From positions 176,377 to 240,376 of the forward strand of contig NZ_FNOK01000008.1 of NCBI RefSeq assembly GCF_900106995.1: a DNA stretch of 64,000 nucleotides. The letters run 5' to 3'. Made by a program: the position numbers and the translations under genes. Shown here in pieces: positions 32,477 through 41,271 of this stretch; the first letter of the stretch is position 1, and each line of letters begins with the position of its first letter. Source of the DNA: Saccharopolyspora shandongensis (lineage in GTDB: Bacteria; Actinomycetota; Actinomycetes; Mycobacteriales; Pseudonocardiaceae). The notes beneath the pieces were generated by a model that ran no database searches, was not told the DNA's origin, and saw nothing but the letters and a program-made list of their open reading frames with translations.

Positions 32477-33763
32477 CTAGCCGGGGCGGCCCGGGGTCAC
32501 GCCCGCGTCCAGCTGGATCCGGTCCCGGTCGACGTCGAGATCCACCGCCACACTCCGGTTCAGCAGCGGCAGCGGGAGGTTCACTTCGACGTCGGCGACG
32601 TGCTGCCGATCCGACGGCACCAGCGGCAGCGGCAGCGGCGAGAGCAGCGGTGCGTCCTCGTCCACCGGAGGCCCGGGCACCTGTTCCTGCGCGGGCGGGG
32701 CCGGCGGCGGAGCCGGGTGGGGATCGGCCGCCGGCGCCGGCGGCGTCATGGCCTGGCCCTGCGACCGCTGGGTCGGCGAATCCGGGTCGACCGGCGCGGC
32801 GGCCAGCGGCGGCCGTTCCGCCTGGTTCGCCGCCAGCGCGATGCCCAGCGCCGCGAGCGCGGCCAACATCGCGCCGCCCACCGCGAGGCTCTTGCGCGGG
32901 TTCGACCGCACCACGCCGACCACCCCGGCGCCGACCAGGCTCCCGCTGCCCGACACCGCGAGGTATCCGGTGGCCGACGCGGTCCCGCCCAGCACCACGG
33001 GGGCGATGAACGCCTTGAGCACGCCGTTGATCTCCATCAGCTCGGCCGCCAGCGCCGCGCACCGATCGCACTTGCCCAGGTGCTCGTTGACCTGCGTCGT
33101 CTCCCGCTTCGACAGGCCCTCGCGAGTCCACGACCCCAGCCGGTCGATCGCCGACCGGCACTCGACGGCCTCGGCGTCCAACCGCATCAGGTGCACCTGG
33201 AGGTACTGCTGCTTCAGGCCCTCGCGGGCCCGGTAGGCGAGCGCGGAAACGCCGTTGGCCGTCATGCCCAGCATCGGCGCGACCTTCGAAGGCGATTCGC
33301 CCTCGATCTCCACGTGCCAGAGCACCATCTGCCAGCGCTCCGGCAACCGGTTGAACGCCTGCGAGATCAGCGAGCGCTCCTCGTTCTCCACGGCCGGGTC
33401 GCGGAACGGCTGGCTGATGTCGATGTTCGGCACCGCCTCGAAGTCGTCGACGGCTTGTGTCCGCTTCGCCTTGTTGGCCCGGTCGTAGGCGCCGTGCCGC
33501 ACGGCGGTCAGCAGGTAGGCCCGGAAGGCGTTCGTCGGCCCGCGCCCGTCCCGCAGCAGCTCGAGCACCTTCGCGAACGCCTCGGACACCACGTCGTCGG
33601 CCTCGGCCTGCGACTTGGTGACCTGCCGCGCCATCGTGTAAGCCGCGCCGACGTGCCGCTCGTACAACGCCCCGAACGCATCGGTGTCCCCGTCGCGCAC
33701 GGCGTCGATCAGGACGGCGTCACTGGCCTCCTGGACCAGATCTTCCCGCTGCACGGCCACCAC
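32477..33763 (-). CDS. ECF sigma factor fused to zf-HC2 anti-sigma-like and TM segments
   Basis: A protein of 428 residues. Sigma region 2 ('AFGALYERHVGAAYTMARQV', 'ADDVVSEAFAKVLELL') is at 28-90 and region 4 ('LPERWQMVLWHVEIEGESPS', 'GMTANGVSALAYRAREGLKQ') at 139-190. A zinc-binding anti-sigma domain follows ('QVNEHLGKCDRCAALAAEL', H-x3-C-x2-C) near 225-245, then a hydrophobic helix near 293-312 ('AVGGAMLAALAALGIALA') and an extracytoplasmic Pro-rich tail. Such fusions keep the sigma factor at the membrane until a signal arrives. The GTG at 33763 follows GGGGTGAT. It lies just upstream of the SWIM/VWA/MoxR operon on the same strand and may control it. Confidence 0.88.
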   Translation of the reverse strand: MVAVQREDLVQEASDAVLIDAVRDGDTDAFGALYERHVGAAYTMARQVTKSQAEADDVVSEAFAKVLELLRDGRGPTNAFRAYLLTAVRHGAYDRANKAKRTQAVDDFEAVPNIDISQPFRDPAVENEERSLISQAFNRLPERWQMVLWHVEIEGESPSKVAPMLGMTANGVSALAYRAREGLKQQYLQVHLMRLDAEAVECRSAIDRLGSWTREGLSKRETTQVNEHLGKCDRCAALAAELMEINGVLKAFIAPVVLGGTASATGYLAVSGSGSLVGAGVVGVVRSNPRKSLAVGGAMLAALAALGIALAANQAERPPLAAAPVDPDSPTQRSQGQAMTPPAPAADPHPAPPPAPPAQEQVPGPPVDEDAPLLSPLPLPLVPSDRQHVADVEVNLPLPLLNRSVAVDLDVDRDRIQLDAGVTPGRPG

Positions 33764-34272
33764 GCATCACCCCAACGCCCCGAACCACTCCCGCCGAGCC
33801 GAAAGCGTATCCCGGGCGCCATCGGCCGAATAGGCGGACTCGATCACGAAAATGGATCAACGCCAAGTCCCCCGGTAGAACCAGTGCACCAGGGCGACGC
33901 CGTTGTCTCAGGACACCGCAAGCCGGGATTCCCGGACATCGTCGCGGCCCCCGGGTTCGGCGGATCCGGATCTGCGCGGAGGCCGAATCGATCACAGCGC
34001 GGAACTCGCGGCCAGGCGCAGCTCGCGGGAGCGGGCCGGACTGTCCGACGTGGACAATGCGCACCCCCGGCGGTTGCGCCCGTCTCCAGGGATACGACTG
34101 CTCCCTGCTACGCGCGGTCGCCCGGATGCCGATTGCCGGGTCCGATGCGACACCCGCGCGATGAACAACCGGCCGCCCGGTGATCGGCGCGGACACCTCG
34201 TCCGTGCCGATTCGCGCACCACCGGGAACCGCAGGCCGGTAGCGTCGTCGGCATCGAAGGGAAGGTGATCGG
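33764..34272. other. 509-bp intergenic region, no gene found
   Basis: Lies between the divergent sigma-factor and epimerase genes and must contain both promoters. Short open frames here lack ribosome sites and family likeness. I see no hairpin or repeat longer than 8 bp. Confidence 0.5.
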
Positions 34273-35208
34273 ATGTCCGTCCACGTCGTAGTCGGCAAGG
34301 GGCCGATCGGCGTCGCCACGGCGAATCTGCTCGCACAGCAGGGCCATCGGGTTCGCCTGATCAGCCGCTCCGGCGGCCCAGCCGAGGGCTCGATCGAGCA
34401 AGTCGCGCTGGATGCCGGCGATGCCGAGCGGCTCGCCGAGGCCAGCGCCGGCGCGGTGGCCATCTACAACTGCGCCGCTCCGCCCTACCACCGCTGGGCC
34501 CAGGACTGGCCGCGGTTGTCGGCCGGCTTGCTCGATGCCGCCGAACGCGTCGGCGCGGTTCTGGTCCTGACCGGCAACCTCTACGCGTACGGCCCGACGA
34601 ACGTTCCCATGACCGAAGACCTCCCGCTGAACGCCCGATTCCGCAAGGGCGAGGCGCGGGCCCGCGTCTGGCGGGACGCCCTGGCCCGCCACCAGGAGGG
34701 GCGCGTCCGCGTAGCGGAAGCACGCGCGTCCGACTTCATCGGCCCCGGCGTGACGACGGGCGGTCACCTCGCCGAGCGCGTCGTGCCCAAGCTGCTCCGG
34801 GGACGGCCCGTCCAGGTCCTCGGCGACCCGGACGCGGCGCACAGCTGGACCTACGCGCCCGACGTAGCGCGCGCCCTGGTGCGGCTGGCCGCGGAAGAAC
34901 GGGCATGGGGCCGCGCGTGGCACGTGCCCACCGCGCCGCCCATGTCGGCGCGCCAGGCCGTCGAGGAGATGTGCCGGATCGCCGGCCTCTCGACGCCCCG
35001 CGTGTCCGCCATGCCCTGGTGGACGCTGCGAGCGGTCGGCCTGGTGTCCCCGCTGGTCCGCGAGCTGCACGAGATCCGCTACCAGTTCGACTCGCCGTTC
35101 GTGATCGACTCCAGCGCCTACTCGGAGGCGTTCGAGGAGGAGCCCACCCCGGCCGCGGAAGCGCTCGCGAAGACCGTCGAGTGGTGGCGGGCGAGGCTCG
35201 CCGCCTGA
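34273..35208 (+). CDS. NAD-dependent epimerase/dehydratase family protein
   Basis: A protein of 311 residues of the extended SDR type. The nucleotide-binding loop is 'VVGKGPIGVATANLLA' at residues 6-21 (GxGxxG), the catalytic tyrosine lies in 'GNLYAYGPTNVPMTE' near 100, and 'HSWTYAPDVARALVRLA' near 195 is the usual late motif. The YxxxK lysine is not in the standard place, so activity is uncertain. Substrate unknown, a nucleotide sugar or small ketone. AAGGGAAGG precedes the ATG. A strong terminator follows. Confidence 0.82.
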   Translation: MSVHVVVGKGPIGVATANLLAQQGHRVRLISRSGGPAEGSIEQVALDAGDAERLAEASAGAVAIYNCAAPPYHRWAQDWPRLSAGLLDAAERVGAVLVLTGNLYAYGPTNVPMTEDLPLNARFRKGEARARVWRDALARHQEGRVRVAEARASDFIGPGVTTGGHLAERVVPKLLRGRPVQVLGDPDAAHSWTYAPDVARALVRLAAEERAWGRAWHVPTAPPMSARQAVEEMCRIAGLSTPRVSAMPWWTLRAVGLVSPLVRELHEIRYQFDSPFVIDSSAYSEAFEEEPTPAAEALAKTVEWWRARLAA

Positions 35209-35218
35209 ACCCGGCGAA

Positions 35219-35259
35219 AGGCCCGCCGATCAGCACTCGCATTGCCGATCGGCGGGCCT
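35219..35259. terminator. Hairpin with AGCACTCGCAT loop, copy 2
   Basis: Perfect 13-bp arms AGGCCCGCCGATC / GATCGGCGGGCCT, 10 bp after the epimerase stop. The 15-nt loop starts AGCACTCGCAT, identical to the loop of the hairpin at 21646-21681 although the stems differ. Confidence 0.8.
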
Positions 35260-35696
35260 CCAATTGCGCCGGCACGGCCGGATTCGAACCTGACCCCCCT
35301 TGTTCCCAGTTTTCTCCGAACAGGTGCGCATCCGGCGAAACCGACGTGGCTGAACCCGATCACGTCACGCCCAACGCCCGGCGACGGCCTTGTCCGCTTC
35401 GTCGATTCGGTTCGGCCGTCTCGGGTGCCCCCTGCATCCGAGTCGGCCGTCAGCATCCGAAGATCGTCGCAAGCCGCGCTTTCCTCGCGCTTTCGCGGCG
35501 GCAGCTGCGAGTTGGAGCGGATCCCCAAGATCACGGTCGGCCCGGCCGTGATCAGGTCGGTTGCTCCAGGGCGAGCGCGCGAGCTCGTTCCGCCTGGGCC
35601 TCGCGGATGCGTCCCACCCAGGACGGCGCGGCGGTGCTGATCCGCAGATCACGGCCACTGATCCACGCATTCCCCTCCGCAGTCCACATGAGACGG
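35260..35696. other. 437-bp gene-free region with a tRNA T-arm-like motif and a hairpin
   Basis: On the minus strand 35280-35290 reads GGTTCGAATCC, the T-loop consensus of tRNA, but the flanking T-stem has two mismatches and no acceptor or anticodon arm could be built. An 8-bp hairpin GATCACGG / CCGTGATC lies at 35529-35553, a possible terminator for the phosphotransferase gene that ends at 35697. No coding region supported. Confidence 0.4.
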
Positions 35697-36632
35697 TCAA
35701 TTGCCGAAGAGATCGTGGTCGGCGAGGACTTCGTCGATCACGAGCCGTTGGACGGCGACCCCTTCCGGGTCTTCGTCGATGCATCCCACGAGCGTCAGCA
35801 TGGCCTTCCACAGGGCCCAGCCCCTCGCACGTGCCCAGGTCGCCCCGTCGTGGCCGACCGCGTCGCGGAACGTCCGGCGGCTCTCGCCGGAGAAGAACGT
35901 CCACGCGATCACCAGGTCGCAGGCCGGGTCGCCGACGCCCGAGGTCCCGAAGTCGATCACGGCCGCGAGATTCCCGTTGTCCACCAGCAGGTTCCCGTGG
36001 GCGATGTCGCCGTGGAACCAGACAGGCTCGTCGCGCCATTCGGTCGCCAGGGCGGCGTTCCAGACTGCGGCGGCCCGGACTGTGTCGACGTGCCCGCCGA
36101 GGATCGTCAGGCAGCGGCGGGTTTCCTCGTCGTAGCGGAGCACCGGAGCGCCCCGGTAGAAGCTGTGGGCGCCGGCGAGCGGTCCTCCGGTGGCGTCGCA
36201 GCGCTGGAGCGCCTTGATGAACTCCGCCAGCGAAGCGGCGAACCGCGGCATGTCGTCGATGCGGCCCCGATCGGCTGTCTCGCCGGGCAACCACCCGCGC
36301 ACCGACCACGAGAAGGGATATCCCTCGCCCGGGGCGCCTTCCGCCAGGATCGGCGGCACGGCGACCGGCAGCGACGGCGCCAGCCGCGGCAGCCAGCGGG
36401 TTTCCTTCGCAACCGCCGGGACGTAACCGGCGGCGGTGGGCAGCCGCACCGTCATATCTGCGCCGAGCCGGTAGGTCCGGTTGTCCCAGCCGTCGACCTC
36501 CACCGGGGTCACGGGCAGGCCGCTCCACTGCGGGAACTGCGCGTCGATGAGGCGTTCCACCAGGGCGGCGTCGATACCGGCGCGGCCGTCCGGGGCGTTG
36601 GCATCCACGTCCCGATCATCGCAGGCGGCCAC
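35697..36632 (-). CDS. Aminoglycoside phosphotransferase (APH) family protein
   Basis: Up to 311 residues with the APH kinase-like fold. The catalytic loop is 'VWFHGDIAHGNLLVDNG' near 205 and the metal loop 'AVIDFGTSGVGDPACDL' near 225; an ATP-binding lobe with 'VDGWDNRTYRLGADMTVRLP' precedes. Family members phosphorylate antibiotics or, more often, small metabolites; the substrate is not predictable. The start is uncertain: GTG at 36632 or GTG at 36608 ('VDANAPDG'), neither with a good ribosome site. Confidence 0.85.
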   Translation of the reverse strand: MAACDDRDVDANAPDGRAGIDAALVERLIDAQFPQWSGLPVTPVEVDGWDNRTYRLGADMTVRLPTAAGYVPAVAKETRWLPRLAPSLPVAVPPILAEGAPGEGYPFSWSVRGWLPGETADRGRIDDMPRFAASLAEFIKALQRCDATGGPLAGAHSFYRGAPVLRYDEETRRCLTILGGHVDTVRAAAVWNAALATEWRDEPVWFHGDIAHGNLLVDNGNLAAVIDFGTSGVGDPACDLVIAWTFFSGESRRTFRDAVGHDGATWARARGWALWKAMLTLVGCIDEDPEGVAVQRLVIDEVLADHDLFGN

Positions 36633-36863
36633 CGCACCCGACCAGGGGCCGTGCGCACACGATCGGGATGCGCGACCGCGTCGACCGTTCGGGTTCTCAA
36701 TGGGCGGCGGCCCGCGCCGAATCCGATACTCGGCGCCTGAATTCCTGGTGATCCCGTGGAGTCGACCGTCGTCGGCCGTTCCGGCAACGCACCATCGCCG
36801 GAATCCCAGTCGCCCGAACCTCCTGCGACGCAGGGAGATCCGGACGACGCCTCGTTCCAGTCG

Positions 36864-38165
36864 TCAGGAAGCGGCTTCGGCGAGCTGTCGCCGCTTGGCC
36901 TCCTCGACGTCCGCCAGGACCTGCGGAGTCACCGTGCGCAGGAACGCGGGCACCGTGATCAGGACCGCCACCGCGAACACGATGAACGCCGCGCGCATGC
37001 CGAAGAACTCCGCCAGCAGCCCGACCACTCCGGCGCCGACCGGCATCGCTCCCCAGCTGAACAGCCGCGCCACCGCGCTGTAGCGGCCCATCATCTCCGG
37101 GGCGACCAGGTACTGCGCGATGGTGCGCGAGTTGACCGCCCACAGCGTGCCGCCCATGCCGCCGAGAAACGCTCCCGCGGCCAGGATCCACAGCTCCGTG
37201 GTCAGCACCGGCGTCGCCACCATCGCGAAGGTGCCGACGAGGTCGGCGAACAGCGCCCACCGGCGTCCGGTGAGGCGGTTGACCGTGGTGACCGTCAGCG
37301 CCCCCACCAGTCCGCCGATGCCGAGCGCGCTCAGCAGCACCCCGTACTCGCGGGCGTCCAGGCGCAGCAACGTGGTCGCCATCAGCGGCATCAGCGCCAG
37401 CCACGCTCCCCAGCAGGAGCACAGCACGGTCAGCACCAGGGCCATCAGCCGCAGCAGCCGCTGTCGCCACAGGTATCGCAGGCCGCTGCCTATCTGGCGG
37501 CTCACGCTCTCCGGTGCCCGATCGACCGACCGCGGCACGCGGAACCGGCCGACCAGGAACACCAGCACGACCGTGCCCAGCACGTATCCGGCGGCGGTGG
37601 CGCCGAGGGCGAAGGCGCTTCCGGCGGCGACGAGCAGGCCGCCGACGAACGGGCCGCAGAACTCGTTGCAGACCGTCTCCGCGCCGGTGATCCAGGCGTT
37701 GGCCCGTTCCCGCCAGCGCGGCCCGACCGCGGTCGGCGTCAGCGCCATCGCCGAGGTCAGCGCGATCACTTCCGCGATCCCCAGCACCGCGCCGCCGACC
37801 AGCAGCAGCGACAAGGTGATCGCGCCGGAGAACTGGGCGAACAGCAGCGCGACGAGCGTCAGCAGGCGCATCGAGTTGGCCAGCCACAACAGCTTCCGGC
37901 GGTCGAACCGGTCGACCAGCACGCCCACGTGCAGCGCCGTCAGCAGCCACGGGAGCGTCAGCGTCATCGACACCGCCGCCACCGCGGCGGGCGAGGCCGT
38001 CAGCGTCGTCGCGATCAGCGGCAACGCCATCTTGATCACACCGTCGGCCAGGTTGGTGATCGCGGTGAACACCACCAGGACCAGCGTGTTGTGCGCGCTG
38101 CGATCGCGGGGCTCCCGGAGCGCCGCCATGTCCGGGGGCGCGTGCTCGGCGAGTCGGTCAGTCAT
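36864..38165 (-). CDS. MFS transporter
   Basis: A protein of 433 residues with about 12 hydrophobic segments and the loop 2-3 motif 'GVLVDRFDRRKLLWLANSMR' near 80, as in EntS/macrolide-efflux-type MFS exporters. The ATG at 38165 follows AGGTG; residues upstream of it are not transporter-like. It is divergent from a CGNR-type regulator across 133 bp that contains two TAACCnGC motifs (38174-38183 and 38250-38259 region), possible operator halves. Export of a drug-like compound is the most likely role. Confidence 0.87.
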   Translation of the reverse strand: MTDRLAEHAPPDMAALREPRDRSAHNTLVLVVFTAITNLADGVIKMALPLIATTLTASPAAVAAVSMTLTLPWLLTALHVGVLVDRFDRRKLLWLANSMRLLTLVALLFAQFSGAITLSLLLVGGAVLGIAEVIALTSAMALTPTAVGPRWRERANAWITGAETVCNEFCGPFVGGLLVAAGSAFALGATAAGYVLGTVVLVFLVGRFRVPRSVDRAPESVSRQIGSGLRYLWRQRLLRLMALVLTVLCSCWGAWLALMPLMATTLLRLDAREYGVLLSALGIGGLVGALTVTTVNRLTGRRWALFADLVGTFAMVATPVLTTELWILAAGAFLGGMGGTLWAVNSRTIAQYLVAPEMMGRYSAVARLFSWGAMPVGAGVVGLLAEFFGMRAAFIVFAVAVLITVPAFLRTVTPQVLADVEEAKRRQLAEAAS

Positions 38166-38298
38166 CTCAACACACCTCGATGTAACCAGCAAAAGCCTTT
38201 AGGTGGATAGTGGCGACGCGAATCATTACACAGCCATCCCGCGAATGGGTAACCTGCCATTGCGTTGACCGGTTATCGAACGTCAGGGAGGTGGCCCG

Positions 38299-38862
38299 GT
38301 GACCGATCCGTCGGCGCAGGCAGAGTTGGTCATCGCCTTCGCGAACACCGTCGACATCGAGGACGACACCGACGCGCTCGCCGACACTGCGGGCCTGGCC
38401 CGGTGGCTGGCCGATGCCGACCTGACCACTTCGACGCCGGTCGTCACCGCCGAGGACCACGACCGCTGCCACCGGTTCCGCAGCGGCGTCCGGGAACTGC
38501 TCGGCACCGAGAACCAGCGTGCCCACGTGCTCGCCGAAGCCGATTCCGTGCTGCGCGAGCTGCCGCTGCTGGTTTCGGCCTCCGCTGCGCTGCAGGACGA
38601 CGGCCCCGCCCTGCGACCGGCACCGGAGTTGCCCGCCGTGCCCCGCGCGTTCGCCACCCTGGCGTCCGCGCTCGCCGTACTGCTGATCACCGGTGAGATC
38701 GAACGGATCAAGCGCTGCCCGGCCGAGGACTGCGGCTGGGTCTTCTGGGACAACTCGAAGAACCGCAGCCGGCGCTGGTGCTCGATGCGGGTCTGCGGCA
38801 ACCGCAACAAGGCCCGCAGCTTCGCCTCGCGCAACCGCCGGTCACCGGATTCGCCCCGGTGA
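38299..38862 (+). CDS. ABATE-domain CGNR zinc-finger regulator
   Basis: A protein of 187 residues. The N-terminal about 130 residues are a helical stress-sensing (ABATE) domain ('AELVIAFANTVDIEDD', 'ARWLADADL'). The C-terminal zinc finger is 'RCPAEDCGWVFWDNSKNRSR' followed by 'RWCSMRVCGNRNKARSF', with the name-giving CGNR motif and four cysteines. These proteins are predicted transcription factors. GTG start at 38299, with AGGGAGG 8 bp ahead. It is divergent from the MFS exporter and is its probable regulator. Confidence 0.88.
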   Translation: MTDPSAQAELVIAFANTVDIEDDTDALADTAGLARWLADADLTTSTPVVTAEDHDRCHRFRSGVRELLGTENQRAHVLAEADSVLRELPLLVSASAALQDDGPALRPAPELPAVPRAFATLASALAVLLITGEIERIKRCPAEDCGWVFWDNSKNRSRRWCSMRVCGNRNKARSFASRNRRSPDSPR

Positions 38863-38947
38863 CCGGCGAACGCCGCGGCAGTCTTTGGTGAAAAGCAGCG
38901 ACGTGGTTCACCGCACGGCAATCCCGCGAACGGCAGCGCCGGTCACG

Positions 38948-40090
38948 TCACTCCGGGATCGCGCCGTCGGCGATGTGCAGGATCGCGTCGACCGCGCCGA
39001 GGATCGCCTCGTCGAGGGGGAAGTAGCCCTGTTGCGGGGTGGTGTCGGTGCGTGTGCGGGCCGCCGTGATCGTGGTGGGCTTCGCCAGGCCCCAGGTGGT
39101 GATGCGGGTCTGCAGGATGCCCTCGTAGGTGTCCGGCTCGGGCTCTCCGAGGCCGATGGCGGCGCTGCGGCCCAGGCTGCCCGCGACGACGGTGTACTGC
39201 TCGCCGATCAGCGAAGCGAGGATGGCGCCGGCCCCGGACCAGTTGACGTCCATGTCTCCCATGCGCATGTAGCTCGGGCTCCGCTTGAGGTGCAGGTTGT
39301 GCGCGGAGACCAGCGTCGCGCCGCGGCGGGCCTCGATGTCCCGGATTTCCAGGAGGTTCTGGGCCATCAGCGCATCCCGGGTGGCGGACAGGCCGGCGAC
39401 CCGCACGCTCTGCTCGATGCGCTTCGCCGACTGCTTGTGGTAGCGCAGCAGGCCGAGACCGGCGGTGAGGCGCGTCTTGGCCCTGATCCACTCGGCGCGC
39501 GATGTCCCCGCGATCAGCTCCGGTGCGCGCACGTAGAACGTGGTGAGCATGTCGTCGGCGATCGTTCGCAGCTTCTCCGCCTCGGCGGTGTCGCCGACCG
39601 ACTCGGCCGGGTCCAGGATCGCCTCCGTGCGGCTCCACCGCTCGTCGTCCCCGGCGAGGCTCGCGAGGTCGAGGTCGATTCCCAGGTAGTCGCGGGCGAA
39701 TTCGAGGTAGCCGCGCGGGCTGGGCGCGCTCATCGTCTCCATGGCGGCGTCGAAGCCGTGGAAGACCAGGCGTTGTTCCGCGGGGCGGTTCTCGTTGTAC
39801 TCGCGCATCCAGGCGACCAGCCGCCTGTTGGCGTCGAATTCCCCGAAGCCGTGGGAGAAACCCTCGCTCATCGCCGTGTCGAGGGTGCCCGCGCCCCCTT
39901 GGACGTAGTCGTTCACGGCGTGCGCGGCCACGCGATCGGTTTCGAGGGCGATCGACCGGAAGCCCCGGTCGGCCAGCTGGGCGAACAGCCGGTTGCGAAC
40001 CCGCCCGAAGGACTGCTCCAGGTGCGTCGGCTCGCCGAAGGCCAGCAGGTCGCACGCCGGGGTCACGAAGTCGTTGATGTCCTGACTCAT
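38948..40090 (-). CDS. Erythromycin-esterase (EreA/B) family protein
   Basis: A protein of 380 residues with the family residues in order: 'LAFGEPTHLE' (H23, E25), 'SIALETDR' (E50), 'SEGFSHGFGEF' and the late 'SAHNLHLKRSP' histidine. Ere enzymes hydrolyse the macrolactone ring of erythromycin, but most family members in actinobacteria have unknown substrates, so resistance should not be assumed. It stands alone, with a structured intergenic region upstream. Confidence 0.88.
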   Translation of the reverse strand: MSQDINDFVTPACDLLAFGEPTHLEQSFGRVRNRLFAQLADRGFRSIALETDRVAAHAVNDYVQGGAGTLDTAMSEGFSHGFGEFDANRRLVAWMREYNENRPAEQRLVFHGFDAAMETMSAPSPRGYLEFARDYLGIDLDLASLAGDDERWSRTEAILDPAESVGDTAEAEKLRTIADDMLTTFYVRAPELIAGTSRAEWIRAKTRLTAGLGLLRYHKQSAKRIEQSVRVAGLSATRDALMAQNLLEIRDIEARRGATLVSAHNLHLKRSPSYMRMGDMDVNWSGAGAILASLIGEQYTVVAGSLGRSAAIGLGEPEPDTYEGILQTRITTWGLAKPTTITAARTRTDTTPQQGYFPLDEAILGAVDAILHIADGAIPE

Positions 40091-40140
40091 GTGTCTGAAT
40101 CGTATCCTTGAAAGATCGGTTGAGCCTTTTCATCCTGGTC

Positions 40141-40324
40141 GGCCCGCAGCCGCGGGCCGCAAAGGTGCACGTCGATGGGGTGTCGCATGCGCCGCAGGCG
40201 CATAGCCCACCTACGACACTTGCACCGCCGCGGGTCCTCAGAGGCTTCCTGGCGAGGACGGCCCTGACGCCGTGTATCGGACATACATCAGGAGGGGCAC
40301 CCACAGACCAGGGAGCCTCTGAGG
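40141..40324. repeat. Intergenic block with three hairpins
   Basis: Within the 332-bp gap between the Ere-like and TioE-like genes: (1) GGCCCGC/GCGGGCC at 40141-40158; (2) GGTGCA...TGCACC at 40164-40226 with an inner ATGCGCC/GGCGCAT stem at 40187-40203; (3) 17-nt arms at 40236-40252 and 40308-40324 (CCTCAGAGGCTTCCTGG and its complement, 16 of 17) enclosing 55 nt. No ORF in either strand is convincing. It may be a mobile palindromic element or a structured RNA. Confidence 0.6.
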
Positions 40325-40370
40325 TTCCGCCACCCGCACCGCCACGCAAATCGAGGTTGGAAAAACCTTA

Positions 40371-40418
40371 TTGAGACTTCCGGAGCAATGGTCACGACTC
40401 CATGCGGTAAAGTCTCAA
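40371..40418. promoter_or_regulatory. Inverted repeat in the promoter of the TioE-like gene
   Basis: TTGAGACTT at 40371-40379 and AAGTCTCAA at 40410-40418, perfect 9-bp arms, ending 4 bp before the GTG start. A likely autoregulatory operator for the MerR-type protein. The centre-to-centre distance is 39 bp, so two dimers or a looped dimer would be needed. Confidence 0.55.
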
Positions 40419-40422
40419 ACCG

Positions 40423-41160
40423 GTGAGAACTTTGCGACCAGCCGACCTCGCGCGCGAGCACGGCATCTCGACCCAGGCGGTCCGCAACTACGAGCGGGAT
40501 GGGTGCCTCCCGCCCGCCGAACGCACGCACAGCGGCTACCGGGTCTACACCGAGGTGCACGCGGCAGCCCTGCGCGCCTACCTCGCCCTCGTCTCGGCGT
40601 ACGGCCACGCGGCCGGCGGCCAGATCATGAACGCGCTCCACGACGACGCGCTCGACTACGCCCTGCTGATCATCGATCGCGGCCACGGCCAGCTGCTCCG
40701 CGACCGCGAAACCCTCGACGCGGTGCGGAAAGCCGTAGATCACCTGACTGCGGAGCCTGATGCCGCGCCGGACCAGCCGGAAACCGCCGTGCCCCTGAAC
40801 ATCGGCGAACTCGCGCACCGGCTCCGCGTCACGCCCGCGACCCTGCGCAACTGGGAGGACGCCGGCGTCCTCGTCCCCGCGCGGGACCCGGCCACCGGAT
40901 ACCGCCGCTACCGCGCGAGCGACATCCGCGACGCCGAGCTCGCCCACCTCCTCCGGCGCGGCGGCTACCCGCTGGGCCACATCTCCACCGTGGTCCAGCA
41001 GATCCGGACGGCCGGCGGCACCGAGGCGCTGTCCCGCGCCCTGGCCGACTGGCAGCGCAAGCTCACGGCGCAGGGCCGCGCCATGCTCGACGCGGCCACC
41101 CACCTCAGCCGCTACCTGGGCCTGCTCGACGAATCCCGGTCGGCACCAACCACTTCCTGA
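40423..41160 (+). CDS. TioE-type regulator with two MerR-like HTH domains
   Basis: A protein of 245 residues. The first MerR helix-turn-helix is at 1-70 ('RPADLAREHGISTQAVRNYE', 'SGYRVYTEVHAAALRAYLAL') and a second at 125-195 ('NIGELAHRLRVTPATLRNWE', 'TGYRRYRASDIRDAELAHLL'). This double arrangement is named after TioE of thiocoraline biosynthesis. No effector-binding domain (cysteines or GyrI-like) is fused. A perfect inverted repeat lies just upstream of the GTG start. Targets are unknown. Confidence 0.87.
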   Translation: MRTLRPADLAREHGISTQAVRNYERDGCLPPAERTHSGYRVYTEVHAAALRAYLALVSAYGHAAGGQIMNALHDDALDYALLIIDRGHGQLLRDRETLDAVRKAVDHLTAEPDAAPDQPETAVPLNIGELAHRLRVTPATLRNWEDAGVLVPARDPATGYRRYRASDIRDAELAHLLRRGGYPLGHISTVVQQIRTAGGTEALSRALADWQRKLTAQGRAMLDAATHLSRYLGLLDESRSAPTTS

Positions 41161-41271
41161 GGCACGCCCGCTGACCCGCGCCGCCGGGCATCGGGATGCG
41201 GCGGGTTGCTCCCAGTCGTTGCAGCCCGATCTCCATGTGGCGTTCTGTCCACGCATGCTTGCGGATTCGCG

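Noticed and set aside
35255..35345. Possible tRNA gene on the minus strand
   Set aside because: Only a T-loop consensus is present; T-stem has two mismatches and no acceptor or anticodon stem can be built.
36633..36863. Gene between the APH and MFS genes
   Set aside because: 231 bp with only shadow frames; no start with a ribosome site.
40087..40374. Short open frames on both strands in the hairpin block
   Set aside because: They follow the inverted repeats, lack ribosome sites and have no family likeness.
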